A DNA stretch of 64,000 bases from Phallus indusiatus (Eukaryota > Basidiomycota > Agaricomycetes > Phallales > Phallaceae), in assembly GCA_027605045.1 (NCBI GenBank), contig JAQFWX010000007.1, positions 434,001-498,000 on the forward strand, written 5' to 3'. The position numbers and the translations under genes are program-made. Of the stretch, positions 26,043 to 36,268 are shown one piece after another; within the stretch, counting starts at the first letter, position 1; each line of letters starts with the position of its first letter. The notes beneath the pieces are model-generated. The model saw only the letters and a program-made list of their open reading frames with translations, searched no databases and was not told the origin of the DNA.

Positions 26043-26870
26043 ATGGACGAGATTCAAACTTACATAAAAGGCACTGCATGCAGCATCATCTTTACCAACC
26101 CAACGTCCCTACATCTCCAACCTTTGGCAGAAATTGCTCAATTGATTGACGTCGCAGAGATGTTATTATCCAACAGACAAGGACCCCTCTTGATCAAGAG
26201 CCGCGTTTCCGTCTCTTCGGTACTTTCGGCGACTCGAGCATTGATCAAATCAGCTGGCCGTGTGAAATTACATGTACCGCACACGTTATCTTCGCTTTTG
26301 GAGAAGCGGACCACTAAAGCAAAAGCCAGCACGAAAGCACCGCAAATCTCGACGACGACGTTGTCCGCATTTCCGTATTCACACGTCCGAGTTCAAGTTC
26401 CCCTGAAGCCTGCAAGCGCGGCGGAAACGCCAGAGATCCTCATCTTCACATCATCGCTAGCTGAACAAGACGCCTCTTTGGAATGGCCTGAGGATCAGTC
26501 ACCGTTAGGACCATCGGCACGAACCCTATACAATAATTCCTCGGCGTCTTCTGATTACTCGCTTTCTATTCAACTACCAACGGACTCGATGTCTCGCGAT
26601 GAGCACTACACCACTTCTTCCGATGATGCACGTGACTCGGACACGACGCGTGGCGGACCCGGTGACATGATTGACGACAATAACCAAACAAAGATAGCTG
26701 ACACTCCAGGCCGAAGCATTGTCTCCACTGGCACGCAGGAGAAAATACGCCGATCCAGACGATCAGGTAAATATGACCCTACCCGAAGATACGGCGTTTT
26801 CTTTGACTCTGCGGAAGATTTGATGGAAGCATTTGCCCAATTCCATAGCGAAGAACTGAAATTGGTGTAA
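26043..26870 (+). CDS. hypothetical Ser/Thr-rich protein
   Basis: A single open exon of 275 residues starts at the ATG at 26043. The first about 110 residues look folded (LAEIAQLIDVAEMLLSNRQG; KSAGRVKLHVPHTLSSLLEK). A Ser/Thr/Asp-rich linker follows. The end has a basic patch (KIRRSRRSGKYDPTRRYG) and an amphipathic helix (SAEDLMEAFAQFHSEELK). I do not recognise it. Lack of introns is unusual in this window, so either it is a true single-exon gene or upstream exons are missing. Confidence 0.5.
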   Translation: MDEIQTYIKGTACSIIFTNPTSLHLQPLAEIAQLIDVAEMLLSNRQGPLLIKSRVSVSSVLSATRALIKSAGRVKLHVPHTLSSLLEKRTTKAKASTKAPQISTTTLSAFPYSHVRVQVPLKPASAAETPEILIFTSSLAEQDASLEWPEDQSPLGPSARTLYNNSSASSDYSLSIQLPTDSMSRDEHYTTSSDDARDSDTTRGGPGDMIDDNNQTKIADTPGRSIVSTGTQEKIRRSRRSGKYDPTRRYGVFFDSAEDLMEAFAQFHSEELKLV

Positions 26871-28484
26871 ACCGTCTTTGATTTCGTTTTAGGCTTCATT
26901 TATTCTTTCGTTCATACTATGTGGCTTGGCTAATAACATTAATTTGATTATAATCATAAGAATATTTTCCGTACCCATAAATTTCATAAGATTTTACTAC
27001 ATTTTTTTTTCGTTCATATGTAGCTGATAAGAATATTCATTTGATATCAATTATACTTCTCAGTTGAGTATTTTATGTACCACCGATTCTATAAGATCTT
27101 TTGTATTTGTTTGTCTCCCACCTCTTGCAGCCGAGTCTTGCTACGTGCCAACATCATGTTTTGTTCGAGTCTTTGGCTTTAGGCACATGGATGTTTTTAA
27201 TAGATCTGTAATTCATTTTCACCAATTCTGCATGGAAAATATGTAAGAACCGGATGATAGACCTTGATTAATGAGGATTGTAAACACCACCTTTTGATAT
27301 ATCGTACCTGGCATTATCATCTCACTGTACATCATCCAAGACCATATGGTTCTCTTCAATGAGATATCGCCATATTCCCAAGTTATACTGACACTAGTAG
27401 TCTCCGGCCATTGATATTGAGGACGCGCACCGTCAATACAGCGCCGTCTCTCCCGCGCCATGAGGCTCTGAAGCTGGGTGCCTGGTGCTGATCTTCCCGT
27501 CGATCTCACGATGAGAAACAATGACACTCCATCTCACCTGTATAGATTTGTATGGGAAACATTGAATATTTCAGGCCTTTTTGCGGTGGCCACGTTCGTT
27601 GTCAAGTATCGGAAACTAGGCTTTTTTGCTTGAACATCGCTTGTTTGATAGACGCAGTGACTGTTCCGGAAAGGCCGCGCAAACCGACAATGTGAACGTT
27701 GAGCTTCCACATCTAAGGTAATAATAGGCTCTGTCAATGCGAAACTTATGAGAAACGGAAACAGATACTCATTAAGTCGGATCCTTTTTATTAGCACAGC
27801 TTCGCTGTCACGGTGCCAGTGGTACCGGTGCGTAACTTGAAAAGACCTGTTAGCGAAAGCAGTGAAAGCTTGTTTAGTCTTTTAATCAGACCCCACGTCG
27901 AATTTGCTATACCAATCGCGAAGGAAAAATGGTTCAAATGGAGTCGAAATTGATAACAAATGAATGACAGGACTTAACCTAACTTAACGGAGAGGTAACA
28001 CTGGCAGCGGGCAATTACATTTAACTTAACGTGCCTTGCCATGTGAATATGTGCAAATGGAGCATTATACACAGCAGAGCAACGACAACCAAGCAAGCTC
28101 TCGCATGTTCAGACGTTCAAATTCAAACGTTCACCGGCACCGTTCAGAATACAGCGCAACCGAGACGCGCATGTTACATAATTACAAGTACGTAAATTGT
28201 CCCGGCACCGCCCGAAACCTTCCGCCTGAGGAACGGGAAGAATGTAATGAAACTTGTTAGTACGTAAAATATCTTATGATTATAATCAAACTTACCTCGC
28301 TGCAGTTACATGTGAACGTTAAGGAATAAATGAAGAAGCCTAAATCGAAATCAAAGACGGCAAGACGGGATGCGAGATGTCAACGTTTACACTGGTACCA
28401 GTTCCTTTTCTTTGCTCTGAAACTTGTAAAATGTTGTCATCATATCTCCCACACATTCCGCTCATACTAATAGCCTTGCTTAGA
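26871..28484. other. intergenic, no gene seen
   Basis: This is 1.6 kb of AT-rich sequence between the hypothetical gene and the aegerolysin duplication. Frames of up to about 100 codons exist at 27219-27797 but show no family resemblance or splice support. Confidence 0.45.
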
Positions 28485-28752
28485 ATGTTAACATGTTAGG
28501 AATGACCGCCTGTCGGGATTGATGCCTCAAATAAACTCCATGAAACAATTCTTTGATTGAAATTAAATTATAGCATGCGTGTTTATGATCGCACTAATAT
28601 GAACAAGGAAACATTCAGATGATATTACGCAACAAAGAACTTTGGTTTGATTCAGGAAAGGTAGAGCTTTCAATTTCAAAACATGTGGTTTTGTGGCACT
28701 AATGAATAGATGTGTAAGATTGAAACGGGGATAAAGGCCTGGTATACCTTCA

Positions 28753-29284
28753 TCATTTACCCTTAGACTTGTAGTAGCATTCAATTTCTCCATGCTCGAG
28801 CGCATTGCCATAGGTCTTAAATCCTTTAGCTACAGCGGACCAACTGGGATCGGAAACTGTGAGAACAGCTGAGTTCGTGTAACTCGCCCAAGGGCAGTTC
28901 CACTCAAAAGTACAAATCTTAGTCCCGGAAGTCATATCGAATAGGGAAAAGGAGCCCGTGGTCCCACTGGGTGAACCCGAACGCCCGCAGGAGCAAATGA
29001 GAAGTTCATCACCAAACTTTACCACCGAGTTTTCGATTCGAGACACGGGAATCTCGGAATCTTTGTCCCCTGTAAATACTCAGAATGAGATAAAGCAATC
29101 ATATAGTGAATTTATTACATTCGTCTTCATAGAATTTTCCATATGATAAAGAGACATTCTTGATTTGGATAGAGTGGGTGTTGGGATGATAGGGTTCATT
29201 GTAACGGTAATAATGATTTACGATACGAACGGACATCCATTGAGAGTACCCGAGTGCTTGAGTGCGATTACTATTAGCCTTCAT
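28753..29284 (-). CDS. aegerolysin family protein 1
   Basis: Two exons (29284-29119, 29069-28753) with a 50-bp phase-1 intron give 160 residues. Aegerolysins are small secreted or cytosolic beta-sandwich proteins that bind sphingolipid-rich membranes. Some form bicomponent pores with a MACPF partner. Landmarks: LGYSQWMSV at the start, NVSLSYGKFYE, EIPVSRIENS, ICSCGRSGSPSGTTGSF, FEWNCPW, and VSDPSWSAVAKGFKTYG. No signal peptide is visible, as is usual for the family. The inserted stretch HYYRYNEPYHPNTHS after the first strand is longer than in ostreolysin-like proteins. A start at 29284 is preferred because paralogues begin at the same point. Confidence 0.9.
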
Positions 29285-30318
29285 CACTGAGCAGGAAGTT
29301 GAAACGTTGGGTTTGACTGGAAGATGTTGTAGTAGAGATGCCAGGCACCGCGACATCAGGCTTCAAAATGTGCCAATTATTTAAACAACCAATGGCCCCA
29401 CATTTTCAACGAGTCTTCGAGTATCCCGGTTTTGGATGAGATGTGTCCCCCTTGGGTCAGCCGCTGCACGCCCCACATGGTGACTGTAAATAAAAAAGGA
29501 AAAAATATCGGAGACATACCCTATGAGGAAGAAATATATCATTGAGTGTTTCTAGATTATCCAAAAAGGATACTAAAAATCTTTAAAAGGATAAAAATTG
29601 AGCTTGAACATGCCTTACATCCCAATCCAGAAGAATATATTACCTTCACAATCCCGGGGCTCTGAATTAATTTGGCACTTATATATGCTAAGAGAATTGG
29701 TTATTGAAATATCCCCCTAGATGTTTCTCGTATCAAAAAAAGGAGTGTTTTCGTCTAGTGTTCAATAAAAACAGTAGTGTATCAGAGTTCCTTATGGAAG
29801 CGGTGAGACCACCACCCTTGAATCTATTTAGAGTGTGCAGTCCGTCTTCAATGCACATAGTATTCGTGCTACAGCAAATCATGTCTCAATATACATCTGA
29901 CTCTGAGATGTAATACCCGCAGCAGTTTCTGCAAATTTCGAAACTATGCACCTTTCAAAGCACGTCTTTTTTCCAGTTCTAGTCATAGTGTGATTTTGGA
30001 AGCAGACTCGGATAAACGTACTACAGTTCCTGAGATCCAATATCATAGTCTTGAACGGACCACCTTATACTCCAGTAAGAATTGTAATACATATATCCCT
30101 ACGTTCTCCAATGAGCAGCCGAGGGACCAGTGGATTGACTGATGGGGAACTCCAAGTCGGGATTTGGAGACTAACGATCAGGGTGACGGTCTCAGCTAGG
30201 TCCAATAAAGCCGTAAGCAAATTTACGATGAACTTGTAAGAATATTAACATAATATAGACAATAAAATGTATAATCAAATTGACAAGGAAACTCCTTTTA
30301 CATAATCATTAAAGCTTA

Positions 30319-30480
30319 TTATTTACTGCAATCAAGATTTCCTGACTCAGGTGCATCATGATGAGACCCCATGAATCCGGGCTGAGAAACATTCCAAGGG
30401 GGATCGCCACGCCTGACTGTCAGTTTTTTGTTTCTCTCTCCATTTGACCAAGGATAGTTTCATTCCACTTTTATACAGAT
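30319..30480 (-). pseudogene. aegerolysin relic (C-terminal fragment with stop)
   Basis: This segment aligns closely with the last about 50 codons of aegerolysin 3, including the GDPPWNVSQPGFMGSH stretch and a terminal stop at 30319. The codon aligned with the first Trp of the conserved WNCPW motif is a TGA (30460-30462), and the conserved Cys next to it is Tyr. Homology fades above about 30480, so the first exon and most of exon 2 are gone. It is the truncated partner of aegerolysin 3 in the 2.1-kb duplication. Confidence 0.8.
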
Positions 30481-30840
30481 GCAAAAAAATCGACATTAGA
30501 GGAACTGAATCAATTGATGTCCTAATATGACAAGACCTTAGTACTATATTCACATCGCTCATAACCTTGCCTATATATTACCCTGTTAGAACGCCAACCG
30601 CCTGTGGAGATTGATGCTTAAAGTTCCTTAAATTAATTCTTTGATTGATCATTGAATCATCGCATACATGTTTAAGATCGCACTAAGAAGTAACAAAGTA
30701 GAAGCACATTCAAATGGTATTACGCAACAAGGACTTTGGTTTTTTTTTTCAAGCTCTCAGTTTCAAAACCAGCAGTTCACTGGTGAAAAAATGTGTAAAA
30801 GAGGCTTCGTTGAAATGGAGATGAACCTGCTTTACTCACA

Positions 30841-31363
30841 TCATTTACCCTTGTAGTAGCATTCAATGTCTCCACGCCCGAGGTAGTCACCATACGTATT
30901 AAATCCTATTGATTTAGCGGACCAATTGGAATCGGAAACTGAGACTTGCACTGAGTTCGTTGAACTTCCCCAAGGACAGTCCCACCTCACAGTACAAATC
31001 TTAGTCCCGGAAGTCGTATCAAATAGGGAAAAGGAACCCGTGGTTCCACTAGGTGAACTGGAACGTCCGCAGGAGCAAATGAGAAATGCGTCACCAGGCG
31101 TTAACACCGAGTTTTCGATTTGAGACGCGGGAATTTCGGCATCTTTGTTCACTGAAAATACCACTTAAGTCGAGAAAAAGTAATCATATAATGAATTAGT
31201 TACGTGATTCATGGAATTTCCCATATGATAAAGAGACATTTTTGATTTTTATAGAGTGGGTGTTGGGATCATGGGCTTTATTTTGAGTGTAATAGTGGTT
31301 CATAATATGAAAGGCTACCCATTGGTCGTACCCGAGTGTTTGAACCCGATGATCAGCCTTCAT
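30841..31363 (-). CDS. aegerolysin family protein 2
   Basis: Two exons (31363-31204, 31151-30841; 52-bp intron) give 156 residues. It is the closest paralogue of aegerolysin 1: LGYDQWVAFHIMNHYY, NVSLSYGKFHES, EIPASQIENSV, LICSCGRSSSPSGTTGSF, VRWDCPWGSSTNS and DIECYYKGK at the end. It occupies the same place in the second unit of the 2.1-kb duplication. The first exon has the same long loop (HDPNTHSIKIKN) as paralogue 1. The Cys and Trp residues of the core are intact, so it is probably functional. Confidence 0.9.
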
Positions 31364-32641
31364 CACTGAGCAGAACTAAGAAAACAGTTGAGTTTGATGA
31401 AGGATGTAGGTGTAGTACTTAGATGCAGCACTGCGACGTCAAGCTTGAGAATATGCCAGAATTTATATGATGAACTATCCCGGTTTTGGATGAAATCTGT
31501 TTCACTTTGGCCGCGCAGGATCCACATGATGTGACTGTGAATGGAAAAGAAAAAGCCATCGGATACATATCCTAGAAGGAAAAATATCAATATCGAGCGT
31601 TTTTAGATTATCCAAAAGAATACTAAAAATTGTAGTCTTGCTTTTAGAAGATAAGAATTGAACTTGAGAATATAGCATTATTACATGCAAATAAAGAAGA
31701 CTACATTTCCTGACACACACAATCTTGGCGTTCTGAATTGACTTGGCAGTCATATATGCGAAGAGAATTGGGTTCTGACATATTAGGAAATGTTATAGAA
31801 AGGAACGCTTTCGCTTATTGTACAATAACAACCGTTAGTAATAGTTATCAGAGTTCCTTCTGGAAGCAAGGAATAAAAACACACGATTCCAATTGAAAAC
31901 CAACCGAATAAGTTTTCAAAGGGTAGGAGCAAGCTTACCCACAATGCCCAATGGGCATCAGAAGTGCCCTAGTCACTGGATATAATGATCTTTAAATCAC
32001 CTTAAACAAACGAAAAGAAGTTTGCTTTGTGATCAAATTTCCTCATCGTCTCGTCGACCATATTGCATACAGTGGCTTTGGGCCGCTAAGCGCATCAGAA
32101 AACGTCAGCATTTTAATTTGACAAGGTACATACAACTTCTACTGAGGTGAAGGTAATTCAACGGGGTCCAGGGTGATCTGAGAACAAATCACGGATTGAT
32201 TCCCTCAACAGTACGATCCGCAAACGTAGTCCCAATCATTTTGCTCGATCAGGCAGTTAATTATGAGTTAGTAGCCCGTCTTAAAGGCACATTGTACTTG
32301 TGATAAGGATGTAAAAGAAAACCACGTCTGAATATATTTACATTTGAATCTGGGATGCCATATAGTAGTACCCGCGGCAGTTTCTGAGCCAAAACTATGT
32401 ACCTTTGGCACGTTTCCTTCTAATTTCGCTTACGCTGTAACTTGAAAGCGGACTTGAATAGATCTACTGCAGTTTTTTATCCGATAACATGGTCTTAACT
32501 GACTATTAGACATCCTTACGTTCTGGCCAGAGACGGTCGACTCAATAGACAATAAGATATTAGCAATCAAATTGACATGACATTACAAGAAAGCTCCTTC
32601 AATGAATCTAAGCACATCTCCGGTTGAGGTTTAGCTTATTA

Positions 32642-33132
32642 TTATCTACTGAAATCAAGATTCCCTGACTCAAGTGTATGAGACCCCATGAATCCGGATT
32701 GAGAAACATTCCAAGTGGGATCGCCACGCGTAATTGTCAGTTTTTTGTTTCTCGCTCCGTTTGACCAAGGACAGTTCCATTCGACTCTACAAATGTTGGT
32801 ATGGGAAGTCATATCGGCAACTTCAAATGCACCCGTAGTGCCCGAAGGTGACCGATAACGCCCGCAGGCGTTTATAGCGTAGTGATCACCAGGCTGAATG
32901 TGCGTATTGTTTATTCGACTCGACGGAATCTCGTCATCTTTCCCCCCATCTGAAAATCTTCAATATGAGAGAGAAAACGAGGTTTATTGTGAAAAATTGA
33001 CATACATGGAGTGTAGAACTTCCCATATGATACGAAGGCATGTTCTATTCTGATAACCCGGTCACTTTTGTTTTCAATCTCGAATTGTACCCATTCATCG
33101 TATCCGAGCAGCGTGGCGCGGTTGACCGACAT
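32642..33132 (-). CDS. aegerolysin family protein 3
   Basis: Two exons (33132-33006, 32949-32642; 56-bp intron) give 144 residues. The second exon has few internal ATGs and is easy to miss. Landmarks: LLGYDEWVQFEIENKSD, FVSYGKFYTP, DDEIPSSRINN, INACGRYRSPSGTTGAF, VEWNCPWSNGARN and a short C-terminus SGNLDFSR. It lacks the extra loop of paralogues 1 and 2 and is closer to the family's usual length of about 137. An ATG 15 bp upstream (33147) is an alternative start. Its degraded sister copy is at 30319-30480. Confidence 0.87.
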
Positions 33133-33434
33133 GGAGCTAATTTTCAATCAGATTCTGAAGGGAAATGGTTTGCGTTGGGACCGAAAGATGTGAAAGCTGC
33201 GCGAACTTTGAAAGCGGTCGTACGACGGAGAAGGTTATCTGGTTCGCAATGGCAGCCGAGGGCGTATTTATGATATACTTATATTCTTCAAATAAATGAT
33301 GGTGCGATACTTAAACATTAGATATTCACTGTACGATAAGTGATCATTTGATAGAGAACGTCCAAAACAAAACAAGGGACAAACCGAGGAGATAATATTG
33401 AGGAAGTCAGGAAACCAAATTGAACTGATAGCCT

Positions 33435-33571
33435 AAAATTACAAAAAGAGCACCCGATTCTATAAAATTACAAAAAGAGCACCCGATTCTATAAAATTAC
33501 AAAAAGAGCACCCGATTCTATAAAATTACAAAAAGAGCACCCGATTCTATAAAATTACAAAAAGAGCACCC
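33435..33571 (+). repeat. 29-bp minisatellite, 4.7 copies
   Basis: The unit AAAATTACAAAAAGAGCACC + CGATTCTAT (29 bp) starts at 33435, 33464, 33493, 33522 and 33551. The first four are complete and identical; the fifth stops after 21 bp. It lies in the intergenic space upstream of aegerolysin 3 and downstream of aegerolysin 4. There are no spacers, so it is a simple tandem array. Confidence 0.97.
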
Positions 33572-34015
33572 AAATGTTACTGTTAATAATAGTCGGGGAA
33601 CGCCTAATGCGTATCTTCGAGGCTAAGACGAGTCGGGTGCTCGCCAGTCACTGCTGGCAGATTATTTTCAAGAGCTTGTGTTAATCTAAAGTATGCCGCA
33701 CAATACCCTTTTGCTTTGACGTTTTCCTGTTTGTGTACAAATTGTTATCTTTATTGTGAGCTCTGAAAACATCGATTATTTACTTGGGCTTGTTCTGGCA
33801 TATTAGGTATGTACCTGCATTATTGTTGTCCGTGAAATAGGGCAGAATGGGTTGTTTCCCGTCCAAATCCTCGAATTGAGTCAATTCTGTCATATTCACT
33901 ATATTGTTTTAGTGCTAAAAGCAATAAACTGATCAGATTGATGAGACACGATAAGGAAATTTCATTCTCTAAAATAACAAAAATGACATTTCATTTTACT
34001 AATGAAGGAACGTGA

Positions 34016-34530
34016 TTAAGAAGCAATCATGTATAATCGACATTCTGTACCATTATATGTGCAAGCAATATCTCCACTCCCAAGTTCATTCCTAAATTTG
34101 AATCCGATCGCCTCGACAGACCAATTGCAATCGTATGTTGAGGTTACTAGTGTGTTAGACTTACCACCCCAAGGACAGTCCCAGTTAACCCTACAAATGT
34201 GACTCCGGGATGTTTCGTCGAAGAGATCGAAGAAACCTGTGGTCCCAGAAGGTGACCATTCACGACCGCAAGAGTGTATGTGATAATGGGCACCAGGGCT
34301 GATCACGATATTTTCTATTTGACTCGCAGGAATTTCATAGTCTTTACCATCTGTGAACATTCAGAAATGGAGGAAGCGTTTACATATTGAAGCTGTTTAC
34401 ATCCAGCATAGAGTTTCCCATATGATAGAGCGACATTCGCGATCTTGATTAAACGAGAGTCACTTTTGTTTTTAATATCGAAATTTACCCATTGATTGTA
34501 TCCGAGTGTTGTACTACGCTTGGTCGTCAT
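34016..34530 (-). CDS. aegerolysin family protein 4
   Basis: Two exons (34530-34401, 34350-34016; 50-bp phase-1 intron) give 154 residues. Landmarks: TLGYNQWVNFDIKNKSD, VALSYGKLYAG, YEIPASQIENIV, IHSCGREWSPSGTTGFF, VNWDCPWGGKSN and LGSGDIACTYNG. A C-terminal tail (TECRLYMIAS) extends past the usual family end. A conserved ending can be read shortly before it, so the tail may be recent. The gene is the rightmost of the minus-strand cluster. Confidence 0.9.
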
Positions 34531-36268
34531 TGCGTCGGCGTTTCGGTTATACGAGGAAGGATTAATTTGGGGCCGTTAAAGGTGGAGAAACTGGAAAAAA
34601 AGCAACTTCACGGGTCCGGAGAGAGTCTTCTATAGTGCCGTGCCCGGATCTAAAGATATATACAGGTTCCTACCACCAATAAATGGTGCGATACATAAAT
34701 TGACTGCGTTTGGACAAAAAGTGACCCACCTGAGACTACCCTACAGATGCACATTCAGAAGAGAGCTCCCGAAAAAAGCCAACACACTAGATTGAGTTAG
34801 AAACCAAACCTAGACAAACACAGGGTGCTTACAGACGTAAATCAATACTTTAGTACTTAAAACGATCGCTACAGGTCATGAACTCACCACATGGCCACAC
34901 ACTTGGATGTACCGCCAAATTCCATTTTTGTTATTTGAAATGAGAAAGCGGCAGAATATTACCTGCGTATTCTTGTTGTACATGTCCCACTGATTCCCTT
35001 GATATCGATGCTTGATTGTCCACGCGTGTCACCGGCACCCGTACCCGACACCTATGCGAAAAACCACTTCTAAATAAGGTTTCCTACTTCTTATCATGAG
35101 CTAGAATATTAGCTGATCAGCCCGGGTATACACGTTAACCAACAAAGTCTCTTGATCAGATGGACAGCGACGAACCTTAGTGGACAACAAACTTTCCTAG
35201 AAAACGAGTCCTTCTCAGGAGATATGATTCTGATCCAAATGGAGCGAGAAAATGTTATGGAAGCTAATGAAGCAGAAGCAAAGACTCACATCATTCAGGC
35301 AATATACACGCATTGAAAAAAAAAAGACCAAGCACAAACAAGCGCCGGCACAGCATGAGGGTAGCGCCCAGCAATCACCAGTATTACGTCTTCGTCTTCC
35401 GAACCGCATGTACACCTGTCCTGGGCTGCAGTATTTCAGTTACAAAATTTCGAGCTGAACTCAAGCCGCAATGCGGTGTCGAGTAAAAACCTGTTTTCAA
35501 CCGAACCAAGTTGTGCCCATCACTATGGACTTCTTTTCCTTTCACACCACTTCGTAATCTTCAAGCTTTTGCTTATTCAGAGATCACAGCCTAATTTAAC
35601 TTCCCCTGTGAACGAATGAACGATATGCATCCCCGTTTAATATGTATAAATTGAGCTTCTTTTTCTGGATCAGAGTGTCAAGATTGTAACAACGCTGACT
35701 TCGAACAAAATTGATGACAACATGGGAAGCCTGAAGATTGCCAGAACAAAGGAAGCTCCAAAGTATATGCATCGGTAGAAAAATCATTGGGACTATCACG
35801 CGGGAAAACAAAGCGAGATGTCAGCGCGACAGGGAAGTTTCATATCTCATGGTCATGTTGGAGGAACATCCGAACGAAGGAAAACCATTACGGGAAGATA
35901 TAACCTTAAGTATCGCGTAAAGCGGGAACCTCCTTTATGGTACCAATCTACAGCCAAGCTGCCGGCATTTTGAAAATACAACATTTTCGGCTCCTTAAAG
36001 GCAATCATAAGCTGTTGATGAATTCGAAGGGAAAATATCAATGTGACTGATTTACATACATAATTGTTTATCTAGTCCCATCACCGCACCCACCATCAAT
36101 GAACTATCTCTTAGTTGATGATTTTTCTTAAATCTCGGAAGTACATTTGTTACACGGAACTTGTGGGGAACGTACAAACTAGATAAAAATGAGGAAAAAT
36201 TGTTCAAGTCTGATGAGTCTTGTTAATTTTCAGTTTTTCCCTCCCCCCCTTTTCTCTCTTAAGCCATG
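34531..36268. other. intergenic, no gene seen
   Basis: The first part is the aegerolysin 4 promoter. The remaining 1.5 kb shows only short overlapping frames on both strands, with A-rich tracts near 35320. No splice-supported coding is seen. Confidence 0.45.

Larger units (their letters stand above)
28485..32790. repeat. tandem segmental duplication of about 2.1 kb carrying aegerolysins
   Basis: Unit 1 (about 28485-30580) and unit 2 (about 30585-32790) align across coding and non-coding parts. Examples: CGCCTGTCGGGATTGATGC near 28508 and CGCCTGTGGAGATTGATGC near 30599; TATTACGCAACAAAGAACTT near 28620 and TATTACGCAACAAGGACTTT near 30718; CCCCATGAATCCGG near 30366 and 32686. Each unit carries one full aegerolysin at its left end, with stop codons 2088 bp apart, and aegerolysin C-terminal sequence at its right end. 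That right copy is an intact gene in unit 2 but only a relic in unit 1. Divergence at silent and intergenic sites is considerable, so it is not very recent. Boundaries are approximate. Confidence 0.75.

Noticed and set aside
26043..26332. Small minus-strand membrane protein ending at 25869 and an antisense frame at 26138-26332
   Set aside because: The first lacks a real ATG start and the second is antisense to the hypothetical plus-strand gene.
27219..27797. Minus-strand frames of 87-102 codons
   Set aside because: No recognisable motif, no splice partners and no start context. Not distinguishable from chance frames.
33435..33571. CRISPR-like repeat array
   Set aside because: The 29-bp units are directly adjacent with no spacers, and the DNA is fungal nuclear. 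It is a minisatellite.
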